Assembly (NCBI RefSeq): GCF_000699445.3
Contig: NC_067200.1
Coordinates: 11,201,450 to 11,265,449, forward strand
Source: Schistosoma haematobium
Lineage: Eukaryota > Platyhelminthes > Trematoda > Strigeidida > Schistosomatidae
Direction: 5' to 3'
DNA length: 64,000 nucleotides
The position numbers were made by a program, and so were the translations under genes. Under the pieces are notes generated by a model. That model had not been told where the DNA came from, made no database searches, and was given only the letters and a program-made list of their open reading frames with translations. Positions 14,701 through 26,311 of this stretch are shown here, one piece after another. Each line of letters starts with the position of its first letter. Positions within the stretch are counted from its first letter, which is position 1.

Positions 14701-15152
14701 TTTAAGAAACTTTAATTCTTTGCAAACAGAACACTATACAGTGTTCTGATAGCACGGATTCAGATTAACGTTGACATTATGTATTTATTTTCATCAGTTA
14801 GTAATTTGCATATAACAATATATAAATTTTTCGGTAGTCTTTAAAATAATAATACGTGAGATATCTGGCTTTTTCATTAATATTTATCAATAAGTGAATT
14901 TGTTTACTCACTTATATATTGTCCAGCTATTAATACCGAAACTGAAACAGATAACTCTAAAATACTTTCATTTGTAAAGTTAATCACATGTAGTACAATA
15001 GTAGCCCATGATGTAATCAAAAATCCCATAAACACAATTATGGATATGATTTTACGCCAAATACCACGATGTGCAATCAGATCAGCAGAGAAACTTGCTG
15101 CTGAACTTAGATTTGTATAAGCGACACCATTATATGATTGATAAGATGACAT
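7689..15152 (-). CDS. XK-related-like multi-pass membrane protein, 5' four exons
   Basis: Four minus-strand exons (15152-14912, 13589-13442, 9532-9351, 7889-7689) join with matching phases 1, 2, 1 and canonical GT/AG sites, giving about 257 residues. The ATG at 15152 is the first Met after an in-frame TAG at 15180-15182. Hydrophobic stretches lie in exon 1 (IISIIVFMGFLITSWATIVL, then SILELSVSVSVLIAGQYI), exon 2 (AWVVMRITLTILGMAPIAR) and exon 4 (AIIALTSGVIGAGPYAIAQG). A leucine/glycine helix ending MAPIARYIESL, a hydrophilic insert, an RxFxRxEHDAA stretch and then a GPYAIAQ helix follow the order of XK/XKR proteins (LLQLGP..R, insert, SAPQLxLQ). Known XK family members are plasma-membrane proteins linked to phospholipid scrambling; that role here is inference. 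The protein is incomplete: exon 4 ends in phase 1 at a GTAAGT donor and no following exon was recognised down to position 1. It could be another multi-pass family. Confidence 0.6.
8108..8410 (+). repeat. SINE family A copy with degraded ribozyme
   Basis: tRNA-like AGGACTCAGTAGCTAAATGG and AATCCGAATCCTGG, then GTCCC-AAATA-GGACGAAAC. The first core box reads ATAACAA instead of CTGACGA, so the ribozyme is broken. Lies upstream of exon 4 in intron 3 of the XK-like gene. Confidence 0.65.
8640..9040 (-). repeat. SINE family B with (TA)n extension
   Basis: Minus SINE (tRNA-like part near 8960-9030, ribozyme at 8903-8950), continued at the other end by about 130 bp and an (AT)n(AG)n tract at 8649-8712. 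The same composite recurs inverted at 25925-26312. In intron 3 of the XK-like gene. Confidence 0.65.
8903..8950 (-). ncRNA. Hammerhead ribozyme sequence, weak stem II
   Basis: Core boxes CTGAAGA (8937-8943) and GAAA (8918-8921) are intact. Stem II keeps only about two of four pairs, so folding is doubtful. Confidence 0.5.
9351..9532 (-). CDS. XK-like gene, exon 3
   Basis: The acceptor TTTCAAG completes an Arg codon (AG+A), giving ..PIAR-YIESLVVVRRM. The rest is a hydrophilic loop rich in Ser/Thr/Gln, probably cytosolic. Donor GTAAGT, phase 1. Confidence 0.65.
9640..9835 (+). repeat. SINE family A copy with degraded ribozyme
   Basis: Same layout as 8108-8410, including the same broken first core box (ATAACAA) but an intact GACGAAACGCGCGTC end. 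In intron 2 of the XK-like gene. Confidence 0.65.
9950..10165 (+). repeat. SINE family B, partial
   Basis: GGACGAAACGGCCGTCCGG, GCTTCCAGGTTTTTCATGGT and CAATTGACTCATGATTTCAAC; the upstream core box is replaced by unrelated sequence. Confidence 0.6.
10430..10790 (-). repeat. Dispersed repeat R2, copy 2 (inverted)
   Basis: Minus strand carries GTGTGCTCTACTGATGTCGAC, ATGCCTAGTGGCAGAAG and GAACGAGAATAGAGAGTGA. In intron 2 of the XK-like gene. Confidence 0.55.
11115..11300 (+). repeat. SINE family A, strongly degraded
   Basis: AAATCCAGCTGACAAGTC and ATTTCACTGCTAACCAC keep the order of family A, but the second core box is lost. Confidence 0.5.
12300..12530 (-). repeat. SINE family B with internal deletion
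   Basis: Keeps a good B box (minus GGGTTCGAATCTCGCGG) and the CTGAGGAGTCCC box but lacks the following GAAA half of the ribozyme. In intron 2 of the XK-like gene. Confidence 0.62.
12822..13125 (+). repeat. Dispersed repeat R2, copy 3
   Basis: TGATGTGTGCTACCGATGTCG to CCATTTGTGTTTTCGTCCAC. In intron 2 of the XK-like gene. Confidence 0.55.
13442..13589 (-). CDS. XK-like gene, exon 2
   Basis: The acceptor AAAAG at 13590-13594 restores the Ile codon split from exon 1. The exon encodes TGIVDGIIYWRRWNASGQRQ, a basic/Gln loop and a hydrophobic helix ending MAPIA. The donor GTAAAC leaves phase 2. Confidence 0.65.
13712..13870 (+). repeat. Dispersed repeat R3, copy 1
   Basis: Shares TTAAACACATA, AAATAGATATGCGC, ACATAAATCA, CGATTTGTGTGAG and CCCAAACCGAA with 57003-57140. 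In intron 1/exon 2 border region of the XK-like gene (upstream of exon 2 on the minus strand). Confidence 0.55.
13930..14225. repeat. SINE family A, rearranged remnant
   Basis: Contains AACGCCTAATATGTTGTCCAC, CTTATCTACTGAGTTCATG (minus tRNA-like part) and GTAGATTCCACTGCTAACCA (plus ribozyme end), in mixed orientation. Confidence 0.5.
14912..15152 (-). CDS. XK-like gene, exon 1 (start codon)
   Basis: 80 codons plus one base; donor GTGAGT on the minus strand directly after position 14912. It encodes a Ser/Ala/Tyr-rich N-terminus followed by two hydrophobic segments. An in-frame stop 30 bases upstream supports the ATG. Confidence 0.65.
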
Positions 15153-17200
15153 GAGTTGTTTTAGACGTCTGTTTGTGTTCTATATTTGTTTACTTTGAAT
15201 TTTCACATTTCAACAAACTGTCGGGCGTATTTCTAAAAAAAACATCTGAATTAAACAACATTTACAAAATCAAGAATGGTACAAATACATGAAATACACA
15301 AATACGAGTACACAGTAATCTAAGACATGTGAACCTAGTATTAAATTACAGCGATGAAAAACCAACAGGAGGGCTGAAACACACTTCAGGACTCCTGCCG
15401 AAGGAAAAGTTGAAGAAACTTATTTCTCACCTGTCCTAGTAGAAGTGGCTATTTTTCCGATACTATAGAAAGATAGCCGACAAACTAACAGGTTGTAGCA
15501 AAATTATCCTCAGTAAATAGAAAATCAATATTCCTAATGTACTAAAAAAGTCCCAAGAACTTTAGTATGGTGTTCAAAGGATTTCTAAATGAAAATACTA
15601 CATAAGCCAGCACAATCCTTTTGTCTCATCCGATGTAGGCAGTAAGACACAAAGGCGAAAAAAACGAGTGTAGCATCTATGAAATAAATAAAACTGACCG
15701 CGTATAAAAATACAGACTAGTTGTAAAATAAGCGACGTTTTATTTATCATATCAATGCGCACAGAAACTGGGAAAAGGTCCAAGCTTTGTAACCGGAAAA
15801 ATTAGAGAGCACCAAACGTTCTGCGAAAACTTATCATTCAACCCAATATATTTAACAGTTATATAGTTACTGGCCCTGTATACCAATAAGTAGTGAGAAA
15901 GCTGACCAGCAAAATAGCTAGAGTTCGGAAAATAAGGGAGTCAGAAAATACAAGGACAAATGAAATAAACCGAAATGCATAAGGCGACTAGATACATATA
16001 AAGTCACCAAAACCAACTGATTAAATTTTTGTGGAATAACTAAACAGTTCATCCCTATGTAGATTTTCCACTCATTATGCCATCCAACTATGACGAAGGC
16101 CTGAAATTTAAATCACTCAGCTTAAAAAGTACGGTACAACCCAAATATTTAGTAATTTTAGGTAGAACTGACTTACAGATTTCAAACGAGAAACAAGTGG
16201 TTCTTTTGAAGCTTCAATCATCCAATTTTATAAACTTAAATTTAAATTTCCTGAAATAATGGAATAACGTTATGGAGAACACCAGTATATTATAAAGTCT
16301 TGACCAAATTTGTTCAGTGGTCTTAAAAGTAGTTCCTGAATAGTTCAGGATCCCAAACCTTGGCTGAATAAGTTTATAAAAATAAGGCAAGCTCAGAATT
16401 ATCAAGTTTTAATAAAATATTTCGCAACAAAGGTTTTTGGTCTGAACATGAATTCCTTTAGATTTGATAAAACACATGAAATCGTTACATAAGAAATAAA
16501 ATATTGGCTAATTAAGCAATAGGAACTTTCACGTGTGACGAAATATCTTACGTAAATACAAATTGCCTGAATGAATATCTAAAATCTCGGCAACCCAATC
16601 ACAAAAGACATTCTGTTTAGCTAAGAACTGTATAGGGTTTATTTTAAGAAACTCTAATGAAATTTTAATGATTTTCACTTTGAAGTTGATAAAAAACTAT
16701 TACAACATGCAATGCCATAAAAGATACATCCATTAAAGATATTATTATCAATCTAATAGTTCATAGCTTTATTAACTAAATAAAAAAGACAATAAGGACA
16801 TTTAGTCGTAATAGATTATTATATCATTAAACTTCAAGAAATATCAGTTATCAAGTATGTAAATGTTTACCGATCTAATAACCCTTAAACTACGGGCTGA
16901 TTTGTTACAACCAAAATATTTTGGCAATATTTAGGGTCGATACTTTCGATTGTTAAGTCAGTTACCTGAGTTGTTGGTTTTCCTCTGCTTATAGATCGAC
17001 ATAGATCATCTACGTTGGTGATCTACACTAGCAAACCACAAAATGGTTGGTTTTTGCAATCAAATCACGCAGCCTAAAATCATAATAACTTCGGCGGCCA
17101 AAATTAATAGTAAAGTGCTAATTGTGAAACATTTTACCAATCCATAACTTAACACACAACTTAACCGCATTTTAAAATACTGGGTTTTTCCTTCCAAGTC

Positions 17201-17228
17201 AGTGATAGAATATATATATCCTATCACT
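17201..17228. repeat. Near-perfect 28-bp palindrome
   Basis: AGTGATAG, an AT-rich centre and CTATCACT. In the divergent spacer; could be a protein-binding site or a chance AT-rich hairpin. Confidence 0.6.
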
Positions 17229-20200
17229 GTAGTTAGCAAGTAGCTAAGGTGTTTGGTTTTTAGTATTAGTTAATAATAAATATATGGATCTTTGCTTAAG
17301 TACTTTTTTGTAAGTAGGACGTAGGAAGTTAAATTTACTTCGGGAAATGACTAGATTTTATACAGACTCATTCCCCACAAATGACAGAAGATCGAATAGC
17401 CTTCGTGTACGTATGTGTAGTGGAATTCAGATTTTGCTTTAACCTCTAACTTATTATTGAAAGTTTTGGCCTTTCGTTGCGGAAAAAGAAGACGTACTAA
17501 TTTAAAACAAGTTTCGTAAAGAGAACAGAAAAAGCCTTCAGAAACCCCGGGCTCATTGATTAACAGAGAGTGCCAAGTGCTGAGCATATCTTGTTCGTCA
17601 TTTCAAACTTTGAGAATATTGGGAGAATAAACGTCGACATAAATCCACAATATAATAGCACATTATATATTGCATAAGGATTTTTATAATCTACAAACTA
17701 TTACAAACATCCCAATTATGAGTATGAAAAACCGCATCCAGAATGCGTGCTCACAAATAAATTGAAAATGTAAACAATGCGACATTTTAATAATGTTTTT
17801 GGGCATTCGCTCCAAATATTTAAACTTTCAAGTAATTTGAATTTCAGCAGTAATCGTAATTTTTAAAATATTTAGTCCCCGAACACGTGAGAAACTTCAA
17901 AAAACGTCAGTATATTGAACATATGAACAGTAATTAAATGTTCCTCACAAAAATTGACTATAAGGAAAACCGAAATCCGTATCTTGCGGGGCTTACATTT
18001 ACAACAGACATATGACTATTTGCACATACAAACAAGTCACTTTGAAAATAAATTCCTATAAAGAAGTATAAATAAAGCCATCTATTGAATTTGAACTATT
18101 AAAAATCCTATTTTATCATTTTTTAGCATCACTTCTCTTACTATATAAGTTGGATGCTCATGTTATCGTTCTCTGGGGTTCTTTGACTTCATAAATATAC
18201 ATATGTGTATATAATGTGTCTTGTTAGCCAATAATTTACTCCACTCTCTGCCGGCCGCACACATGTTAAGTCCTTGTTAGAAATCTGGAACCTAAAGGTG
18301 ACCAAATATAATATGTAGCGGATTAACGGAGTAATCAGCGTTTTTGAAATCAAACGATGATACGTAGGAAATATCAGCTGAAACCAGTAGGTTCCTAAGA
18401 TTATGCAATAACGCTCGCATTAAATATCTAGACTGGAATTCTTAAACTCATTGTTTATAGGCAAATCTATCATATATATTTTGTCTATATAATGTATGCC
18501 TCACAAAGTAATAACTAATGTCATGTCTTGAATATATTTCTTTTTTCATTCCTATAAAACAGAAATATTTCCAGCTCTTCGCTTATAGCTGTTATACAGT
18601 AGTTAGTGCTTTTAAACATGGCGTCCACTGGTCAATTACACGTAAAATAACGCTGCGTTGCCCGCCGATAAAGAGAAGAGTAAAAGTTACTGCATATGTT
18701 GCTTGAACATTGGTAAATTTCGCAACCTTGAACGACTGATAGAACTTCATTACGTTTATTAAACAAGTAATATTTCTTTGTGGGTCACTTAGGCTAGCAG
18801 GATATTTATTATCAGGAGTCCTCCTAATTGATTGATCACTGGCTGGTGATCGATGTCGTATGTGTCAAGTCTTTCTTAGTGCAGATCGAATGCTATCGAC
18901 CAAGTTGCACTGAGGTTATCTTTCAATGTTCATTGTTGCTAGTTATCACTAAACGTCGAAGCCAGGAATTACTGGTATATCATCCATCTACATAAAACCT
19001 CACATAAGAGACGGTTTTTTAATGCAGTTGTTTTTCATAAATATAAGTCGTCAAGGACGCGATTTCACTTAGTAGTCTGAAAGTCAATAATGTTTTAATC
19101 AAATAAACTGTACAGATAGTCTGGAAGCAGCTGAGAAATCGAAATAGCTCAGACAGCTATTGTTCATAAACTACATCGAGACATTTATATATCGTTTTTT
19201 GTAATCCTTAGGTTTTTAACTGTAACTTCCGTTGCATATTCTAGCGGTCACCATTTTGTAAAACTCGCGTATGCAAACAAAATCTATACAAAATTGGTAA
19301 ATGTAATAACGTTTTTTCATCACTCCTATCAGACTAAAACGCGGAAAATTTGTTTAGTATAGAATCGATCAAAACTTAGGGCCAATCAGACTGTAAAAAT
19401 GTTCCATCCGCGCTTGTAACTTCTGAAAAAAGAAACATCGATTCTTATCGAGCTCTTTATTATCCTGCAGGCCTTGAATGGACTGATTCTTTTGGTTTGT
19501 TGAAATGGAAGTCGTAAAATATCCGTACTGACTTTCGCCATCATAACAACTGGCAATATGATGTTTAGTAATTATGAAATACACAATTCGTCTGGAGATA
19601 AAATAATGTACGTTTGATGTAAAAAGGTAAGAGTTATACAGAATGAGCACACTTTCAGTGTTGAATTATGCGATCCCGATCAATTTTTAATGCGTCCGTC
19701 AGTTCTGAACTTCCCTAAGTGTTATATGCTGAATAACACTTTAAAAGAAAGCAATATATATTTTTATGCCTAGGTAATATTTGGAAACAGTAATTCTTGA
19801 CATAATGTATGTAGGGTCCCACCATGTATACACTTGCAGTTGTTCCTATTGATTCCTTTAGTTGTAAATTTTGTTAGTCTTTTCGATTCCATTCGAGTTG
19901 GTAATATTTGTATTTTATTACAGTAAATGAAATATGAACCTACTGTTTTATGTGTGAAATGAAGTTTCTGTAAGAACATGTCCTCAATCATATTTCAGTA
20001 ATGTTATATCTTGTGCTTGCTGATCAGAGAGCGGTGACTTATCGATCGGATCAATGGACCCGTAAACACGTGCGACCAGCCTAGAGTCCTTACTGGTCCT
20101 GCTTTTCCGCCTGGCCTAGCCAGTTAAGTCCGGAACATCAATCTCAGCCTCTGAAATATCAACTATTATATTTCAAACATACTGAGTTTATATACCAATC

Positions 20201-21039
20201 AAACAGATCGCAACGTACCAATAAAGTATGAAACAACATTTGTACAAGAATTAGACAGATTTGGCTGTGAATGATGGAAGTAGTAATTAGTAAACTGAGT
20301 ATAACTCAAGAATAGTAAGACTTGTAATAATAGACTATGGGTCAAAATCAAGCTTATAATAAGAGGAATATGAATATGCATGGATTAGTTACTTAATAAT
20401 TATACAATAGAAATATACGTTTAGTATTCTTCCATAAATGGATCTCAAAAGTTACCATTCATTATTCTTGTCGAGCCATAACAAGTAATCGCGCCACACA
20501 GTGAATAACGAGCCATGACTCATTGAAATGCGTTTGCTCTTTCGTGTTCTCCGTTCAGCTTCTCAATCCTGCTTCTGGATGCCTGTCTGCATAAAGCAGT
20601 GCTTGAAATTAATTCATCCAACGCGATCATATTTAGATTCTTATTACCATCGTCACATAAATAACGTTAGCCTAGGTCATATTCCCGCTTAGATTGACGT
20701 TTTGTTTTCATAGCATCTTCGTATAAATAAATTGGAGTCAGAGAAGCTGAGTCTAACGAAGGAAAGACCAACTTTGAATTGAACTTAGCTAGAAAAACTG
20801 CGCAAACGATAGACATCCGATAAATGAACTAAGTAGCTGACTCAGTTAACGAGCATCTCAAACTACTCAATATCTGATTCAATGCACCAAATGAAGCCAG
20901 TACAGCAAGGACATGGACATGCTGATATAGTTTTAATTCTTTGGAACTTTGTCATCGTATCAACTCTTCGAGATGATCTGCTTGATGGATCATTCCATCG
21001 TGATTATAATAAATATAATATCATCATCACGTTGAGCCC

Positions 21040-21330
21040 ACCACTTTTGCAGCCCATTGAGAGGATAGGCTCCAGAGATTTGATAAACACACACACATTG
21101 ATTACCATCTCCCGCTAGGATTAGTTATACTTTCGGAAACAGTGGTCTCTTAATATTTGAATATTTGCCTCGCTACTTCTGTCAATGCCACTAACCAACC
21201 TCATGATTGGCAATGCGATAGCTTCTGGCATCCGGAAACCGTATTGATCTGCGACAACTGCATTGATTAACATTGCAAAGTGTAGGAACGAACAACTGTC
21301 AATCAGACTGAATTTATGTAGTAGGATGTC
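21040..21330 (+). repeat. Copy of the repeat at 50600-51130
   Basis: Shares GATTTGATAAACAC-CACA, CTCTTAATA-TTGAAT, ATGCCAC-AACCAACCTC and ATCCGGAAACC..TGATCTGCGAC in the same order. Degenerate and non-coding; it lies in the spacer between the divergent XK-like and LRGUK-like genes. Confidence 0.5.
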
Positions 21331-23424
21331 CAGACTACCGCCCATTAGGCATCACCGAAGTCCTAAAGCCGTAAAGTAACAAAAACAATGGCGAAAAATT
21401 CAATCATTTCCATAGAAAGTGTAAATACATTGCATATTGGTTATTGTACATTGAAGTTTGAGGTTAGACGTTATGCCAACAGCATTTCAACATTTTTGAA
21501 TATTGTAGTTTCACCCATTGTTAATTTCTTTATTGCTTTGTTTCGGTGAATCAAATTCTTATCTATTTATATTTGATTGCTTTGTTGGCAACTTACACAT
21601 GTTTAAAATTACCATGTATTAAAATATGTGCCACCAGTATTTTCTAATATAGTGTACACATGAGGAAACGGTACCAAAGCCCCTAAAATTTCTCCTTAAT
21701 TTTGGTGAAGGTTACTTGTCTTCAGGGATTTCCCTCAAATTCCAGGAACTTTGAAGAGTGGGCGACTTCTAATAGGAATGAATTTCTAATTTACGACAGT
21801 GAACCTTCTCACTTCACTATAGTGAACTGATTCATGAAATAATTCACATAGCATGAAAATTCGAAGTTTTCGCATATTTTTTGTAGCAATTTTAATAAAA
21901 TTTATGTTATTATTCAATGGCGTACCTAATATCATGTATGGCATCCCAAGCCTACAAAAATAAATAAAAAGGACAAATCTTGATAAAATTTAGACAACAT
22001 TACCCAAGCAACGCTAATGCCAATAAAGATGACATCGTAAAAAATTCACTTCTTGTCTAGGATAAGGAAATGATTGGACGTTTCACCGAAATATCTAATA
22101 TGAGGTGGAAAGTCTCCAAACTCTCCCGTTGTATCTGAAAAACGTAAGGGAAAGGCTTGTTGGTGAATGTTAATATTTACATTATTCTCACTTCTTTGAT
22201 AACCCTTGTTCAATCTGTCCCTTATTTGATATTCGAAACCTTGATTTGTGCTGTCTATAGCTTTAAAAAGCTGTTTTTCTGTGACAGTTGTTGATGCGAT
22301 TTTTTATTTTATTGAACCTACTCAACAATTGTCACAATAACTTGCTCTTCCTTCTCCTACATTTGTAGAATAAAAGTTTATTGAGGCTCCTTTTGTTTTC
22401 CGTATCAAGTAACGTGAAATTAATTGACAATTCTGAGCTGATTATGTGCGCCAGAATGTATCTGATTAATGTCTCAAGGTTGTCGTATCATAGGATCATG
22501 GTGCATTACCATGGGACTATGCTTCAAGTATTTGATGTTAGTTAGAAAAATCGTATTTTCATTACGAGTCAATTTATCTTTATGACCTGATATCTCTCAA
22601 CTAAAGTAATATTTTAGTTCTTCCAAAATATCTATATTTCGAATTTTATACCTTGAGGTTTACTGGTCAAAATCAACAAACTATTCATTACCTATAATCT
22701 GCATCTTGATAGTTAGACAGCGTTCTTAGTTATGGTAAGGTTTGACCTTCGTTTTGATATTTTTGAGACCAAAGAGCAAAACAAATTAGTCTGTAATAAT
22801 TAGGATTGTCAAAGAATTCCTAAAGAACTAAGGTAAATATGAAGTCTTGTTTTGAACGATTCGCAGAGAGTGCTGTTGCCAATAATTTTGGTGGAGAGTT
22901 CCCCAATATATTGATTCTGTATATTAAGAAGTGGAGATGAATTTTTATGTGAGCCCTTTCTTCTATTACGATCATATATATTCTTAAGTGCGGTTTAATA
23001 CTGAAACGTATTGGTGGTTTATTGTGATGAAGACTGGTACGAGTGATATGATAAGTCATGGTATTCAGTTCTGCACTGCACAAGCTGGAACTTAAAAGCC
23101 TGTAGGTGGACTAAGGGGCTCTCATATTTAAGTTGCTCTTCCTTGATTACGCTCCAAGAGAATAATATTCTTCTTAAAATAAAGGAATACTATAGAAAAC
23201 AGATTTTCTTTACCTTAGTTGTTGATTATCTTCTGTACTATAGACCAAATAGTATAAATTTGGTACTTTTTACTGGTAGCTTTTTCTTAGCAATCCAGAA
23301 CTGCAAACAAGTCGGTAACAATATATTAAGGGACCAAGTGGAACTAAATAATTACATTTTTAGACTAACATGGTTCTTCGTATGCTTGAAGTATCATAAA
23401 ATGAGGCACAACCTATTAAATGAG

Positions 23425-23930
23425 TTACGTATGCCCAACGACCGACTGCCTCGACGTGCGATGTTCAGTGGTATAGGAGTAGGTTGGAAGAAAGCTAGGG
23501 GCGGCCAAACCAAAACATGGCACAAGTCCATGAAGTCACTGACAAGTGGACTGAGTCATGTTGGTAGGTGTAGACTACCTGGTTGGGGACCGCGAGATGA
23601 TAGCAACCGATGGTTAGAGACCTTGATTGACATGGCTCAAAATCGTTTGCAATGGCGCAGGTGCATCCACTCTCTGTGTTCTCCCAAATTCTAATCTTCT
23701 GAATTCTTCATGTCCCTTTTTTTCCTCTTTCCAAATTTATTTCACTGGATTATACTCTTTAAATAACATCTCCAAACCCTAATCTTCCCGATTACTGCTT
23801 ATACTCTTATTACGTCTACCACTATGGGATTTGAATCGACCACTGTATCTCTGTGCTAATGTGGTGTGGCAACTCGAACTGATGTACGTACGTACGAAGT
23901 TCTACGTTGTTACTGACTGACTGACTGAAA
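23425..23930 (+). mobile_element. Non-LTR retrotransposon 3' end with CTGA tail
   Basis: Encodes [39 protein letters not shown] and WRRCIHSLCSPKF, ending at 23692-23694. A roughly 230-bp 3' region and a (CTGA)n tail at 23913-23928 follow. The same protein end and tail recur at 35277-35745 and in part at 1250-1440 and 61000-61275. The open frame upstream of 23425 is unrelated chance sequence. The 5' part is missing. Confidence 0.7.
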
Positions 23931-24386
23931 TGAGAAGTGCAAATAGATGCTAATATTCAAGGTTGAACTGTTTGACTATAGATTACGAAATGATAGTTAA
24001 AAATGGTTTTAAACGTTAGTTAATTTATTACAAATTAAATCGCTAAATGCATTCATACCTTTTATTTTAGTTATGAGAATCCTCTTGAATTCAACTTATC
24101 ATATTAAAGGTTGTTACACCACTGTTCATGCTTATGTCATAATGAAGTTTGGTAGTTTGAACCGATAAACCGCTGAGAGTTACCTAACGTAACTCAGTAT
24201 TTACCGCAAATTTATTGGGCAATAGTTAACAATGTTTCTGTCAAATATATCCAAGTGATTGAATTTCATAATATTTCATTCCTATAGATTTTCAAAAATA
24301 TGATAATTCTGCTCGCTGTCTGGATGAAAGAATTCATAAGGTTTTCAACATAACCAATTAGTTAAGTTACGTATGTTATTGTTGAA

Positions 24387-24771
24387 ATGTCTGCCTCAAC
24401 TGAAGAAAATCATTGTCTAAAAAATTTACGAAAGTGCTCAAATGATCAATCATTTCACTTCTCTGAAGGAAATTTATCTAATTCAAATGATATAATCAAT
24501 TCGCTTGACCAAATCCAATGGACAAATTTAACGTCATTAGATCTATCATCAAACAAACTGCGTGATATTACACTTTTAACTTATGCTGATAAATTAGAGA
24601 TTTTGAATCTGTCGAATAACTTCTTAAATAACGTCTCTTCAGTAATCGGTTGCAAAAGTCTAATTAGTTTGGATATCTCAAAGAATGATATACATGAACT
24701 ACCAGAACTAAACAGGTTGTCATTTTTAGAAAAATTAAATGCATCCCACAATCCATTAGCAAGTATTTCCG
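24387..24771 (+). CDS. LRGUK: LRGUK exon 1 (start, LRR 1-4)
   Basis: 128 codons plus one base; donor GTAAGT. After a polar N-terminus come [33 protein letters not shown] and [11 protein letters not shown], four consecutive LRR cores. Confidence 0.88.
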
Positions 24772-26247
24772 GTAAGTTGATGTTACCTGTATTTAATTTT
24801 TTCAGAAAATGATTATACTAACGGTCACATTAACCTATAATATTAATAATGTTACAATAAATTTAAGAAACTGTGAAATAAACTGCATATTTGACTCATT
24901 TATTGAAATTTATTGTAATGAAAACCGAAACATTTTTATAGACAAAACATGTGGCTAAAAGATGTATTTGCTAATTTAATAACGAAATTCTTCATCTTTA
25001 TCTAGGACTTGAAGTATAATCCTGTTAAATGATGAGGGTTACCATCAGTAAATTTGAAACCTGTTCGCAAAATGTAATTGTAAGCATACAGTTTTGGAGA
25101 TCGTTGAATTGCATTGAAATCATAAGCCGATCTGAATGAGATCAGCATTCAAGATCTGGAATTCAACACTTGCTTTTTTCCTGCGACTTAGTTGTGTTTA
25201 AACTTTAATTTCTTATTTGTGGCATATTGGTGTCTGGCAGTTAACTCATATCAAGCTATTAGTTCCCCTGATAAATCTTGATAGTGCAATAAGAAGACTA
25301 AGATTACCAGAACTATGTGACATATTACCGCGATACAGTTCGAAAAATCTGATAACACACATACTTGTTAAGAACATTTATATATAGAAGTAAAAGGTTA
25401 ACTAGACTAGTCTAGTCGATAGATAGTTCTGATAATCCTTGTCTTCCTTATTTATTTTTTAATATATATGGGTTCATAATCTCTCTGATAATTAATAATA
25501 TTCACAAACCTATTATATCAATAAGAACAATACATTCAACTTCTAGGCTTAAATAAATACCAAATAAATGAGATATTCATTTTAATTGGTTGTTTTTATC
25601 AAATGAACAACTTTAAGAATCAAAGCAAATAGTAATAGTTCATGAGTCAGTTAATGCTAGACCACCATGGAAAACCTGGAAGCAAAAGACAGCCAACTCG
25701 TCCTAGTATGGAAGTCCTCAGCAGTGCTCATCCACAATTCCAATCCCAGGACGTTTGGTCTTGTGCGCGAGCACTTAACCTCTGAACAACTGAACCGGCA
25801 TCCAACGATGTTAATGTCTAACTTCAGCCAATTCACAGTGAGGTAGTATCTCATTGAAGACAAGAGTGGACGGTGGCGCAATTCCATGGATCATTTGAAG
25901 CTAGACATCAACATCGCTGAATGCTGGCCGGCTCAGTGGTCTAGAGGTTAATCGTTCGCGAGATTGAGTGCAGTCTGCGGGATCGTAGATGTGCATTGCC
26001 GAAGAGTCCCATACCACGACGAAACGGCCGTCCAGTGCTTCCAGGTTTTCTACGGTGGTCTAGATTTGATCGACTCATGAATTTAACTATTAAATTACTA
26101 CAATCTCCACAAACCCCCGATCCTGTTATTAATTGATTTGTTGAAATAAAGCAAATTATACCTGATAACAATTTATCTTTTTAAAGCAAAAGTTTTCTAT
26201 GAATGTAACTTTTCAGTTATAATTCATTGTGTCCTCTCTCTCTCTCT

Positions 26248-26311
<64 letters not shown>

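Larger units (their letters stand above)
15153..24386. other. Divergent spacer between XK-like and LRGUK-like genes
   Basis: 9.2 kb between the two start codons. It should contain both promoters and any upstream non-coding exons. It is mostly unique-looking AT-rich sequence; I see only the repeat at 21040-21330, the palindrome at 17201 and the non-LTR end at 23425-23930. No SINE B or A copy was seen. Short open frames here have no recognisable product. Confidence 0.45.

Noticed and set aside
19369..19991. Two consecutive minus-strand frames as an unknown gene in the divergent spacer
   Set aside because: No phase-consistent splice sites link them and neither has a recognisable motif.
23143..23424. 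N-terminal part of the long open frame ending at 23694
   Set aside because: Only the part from about 23425 resembles a retrotransposon protein; the upstream part has no matching pattern and is probably chance open sequence.
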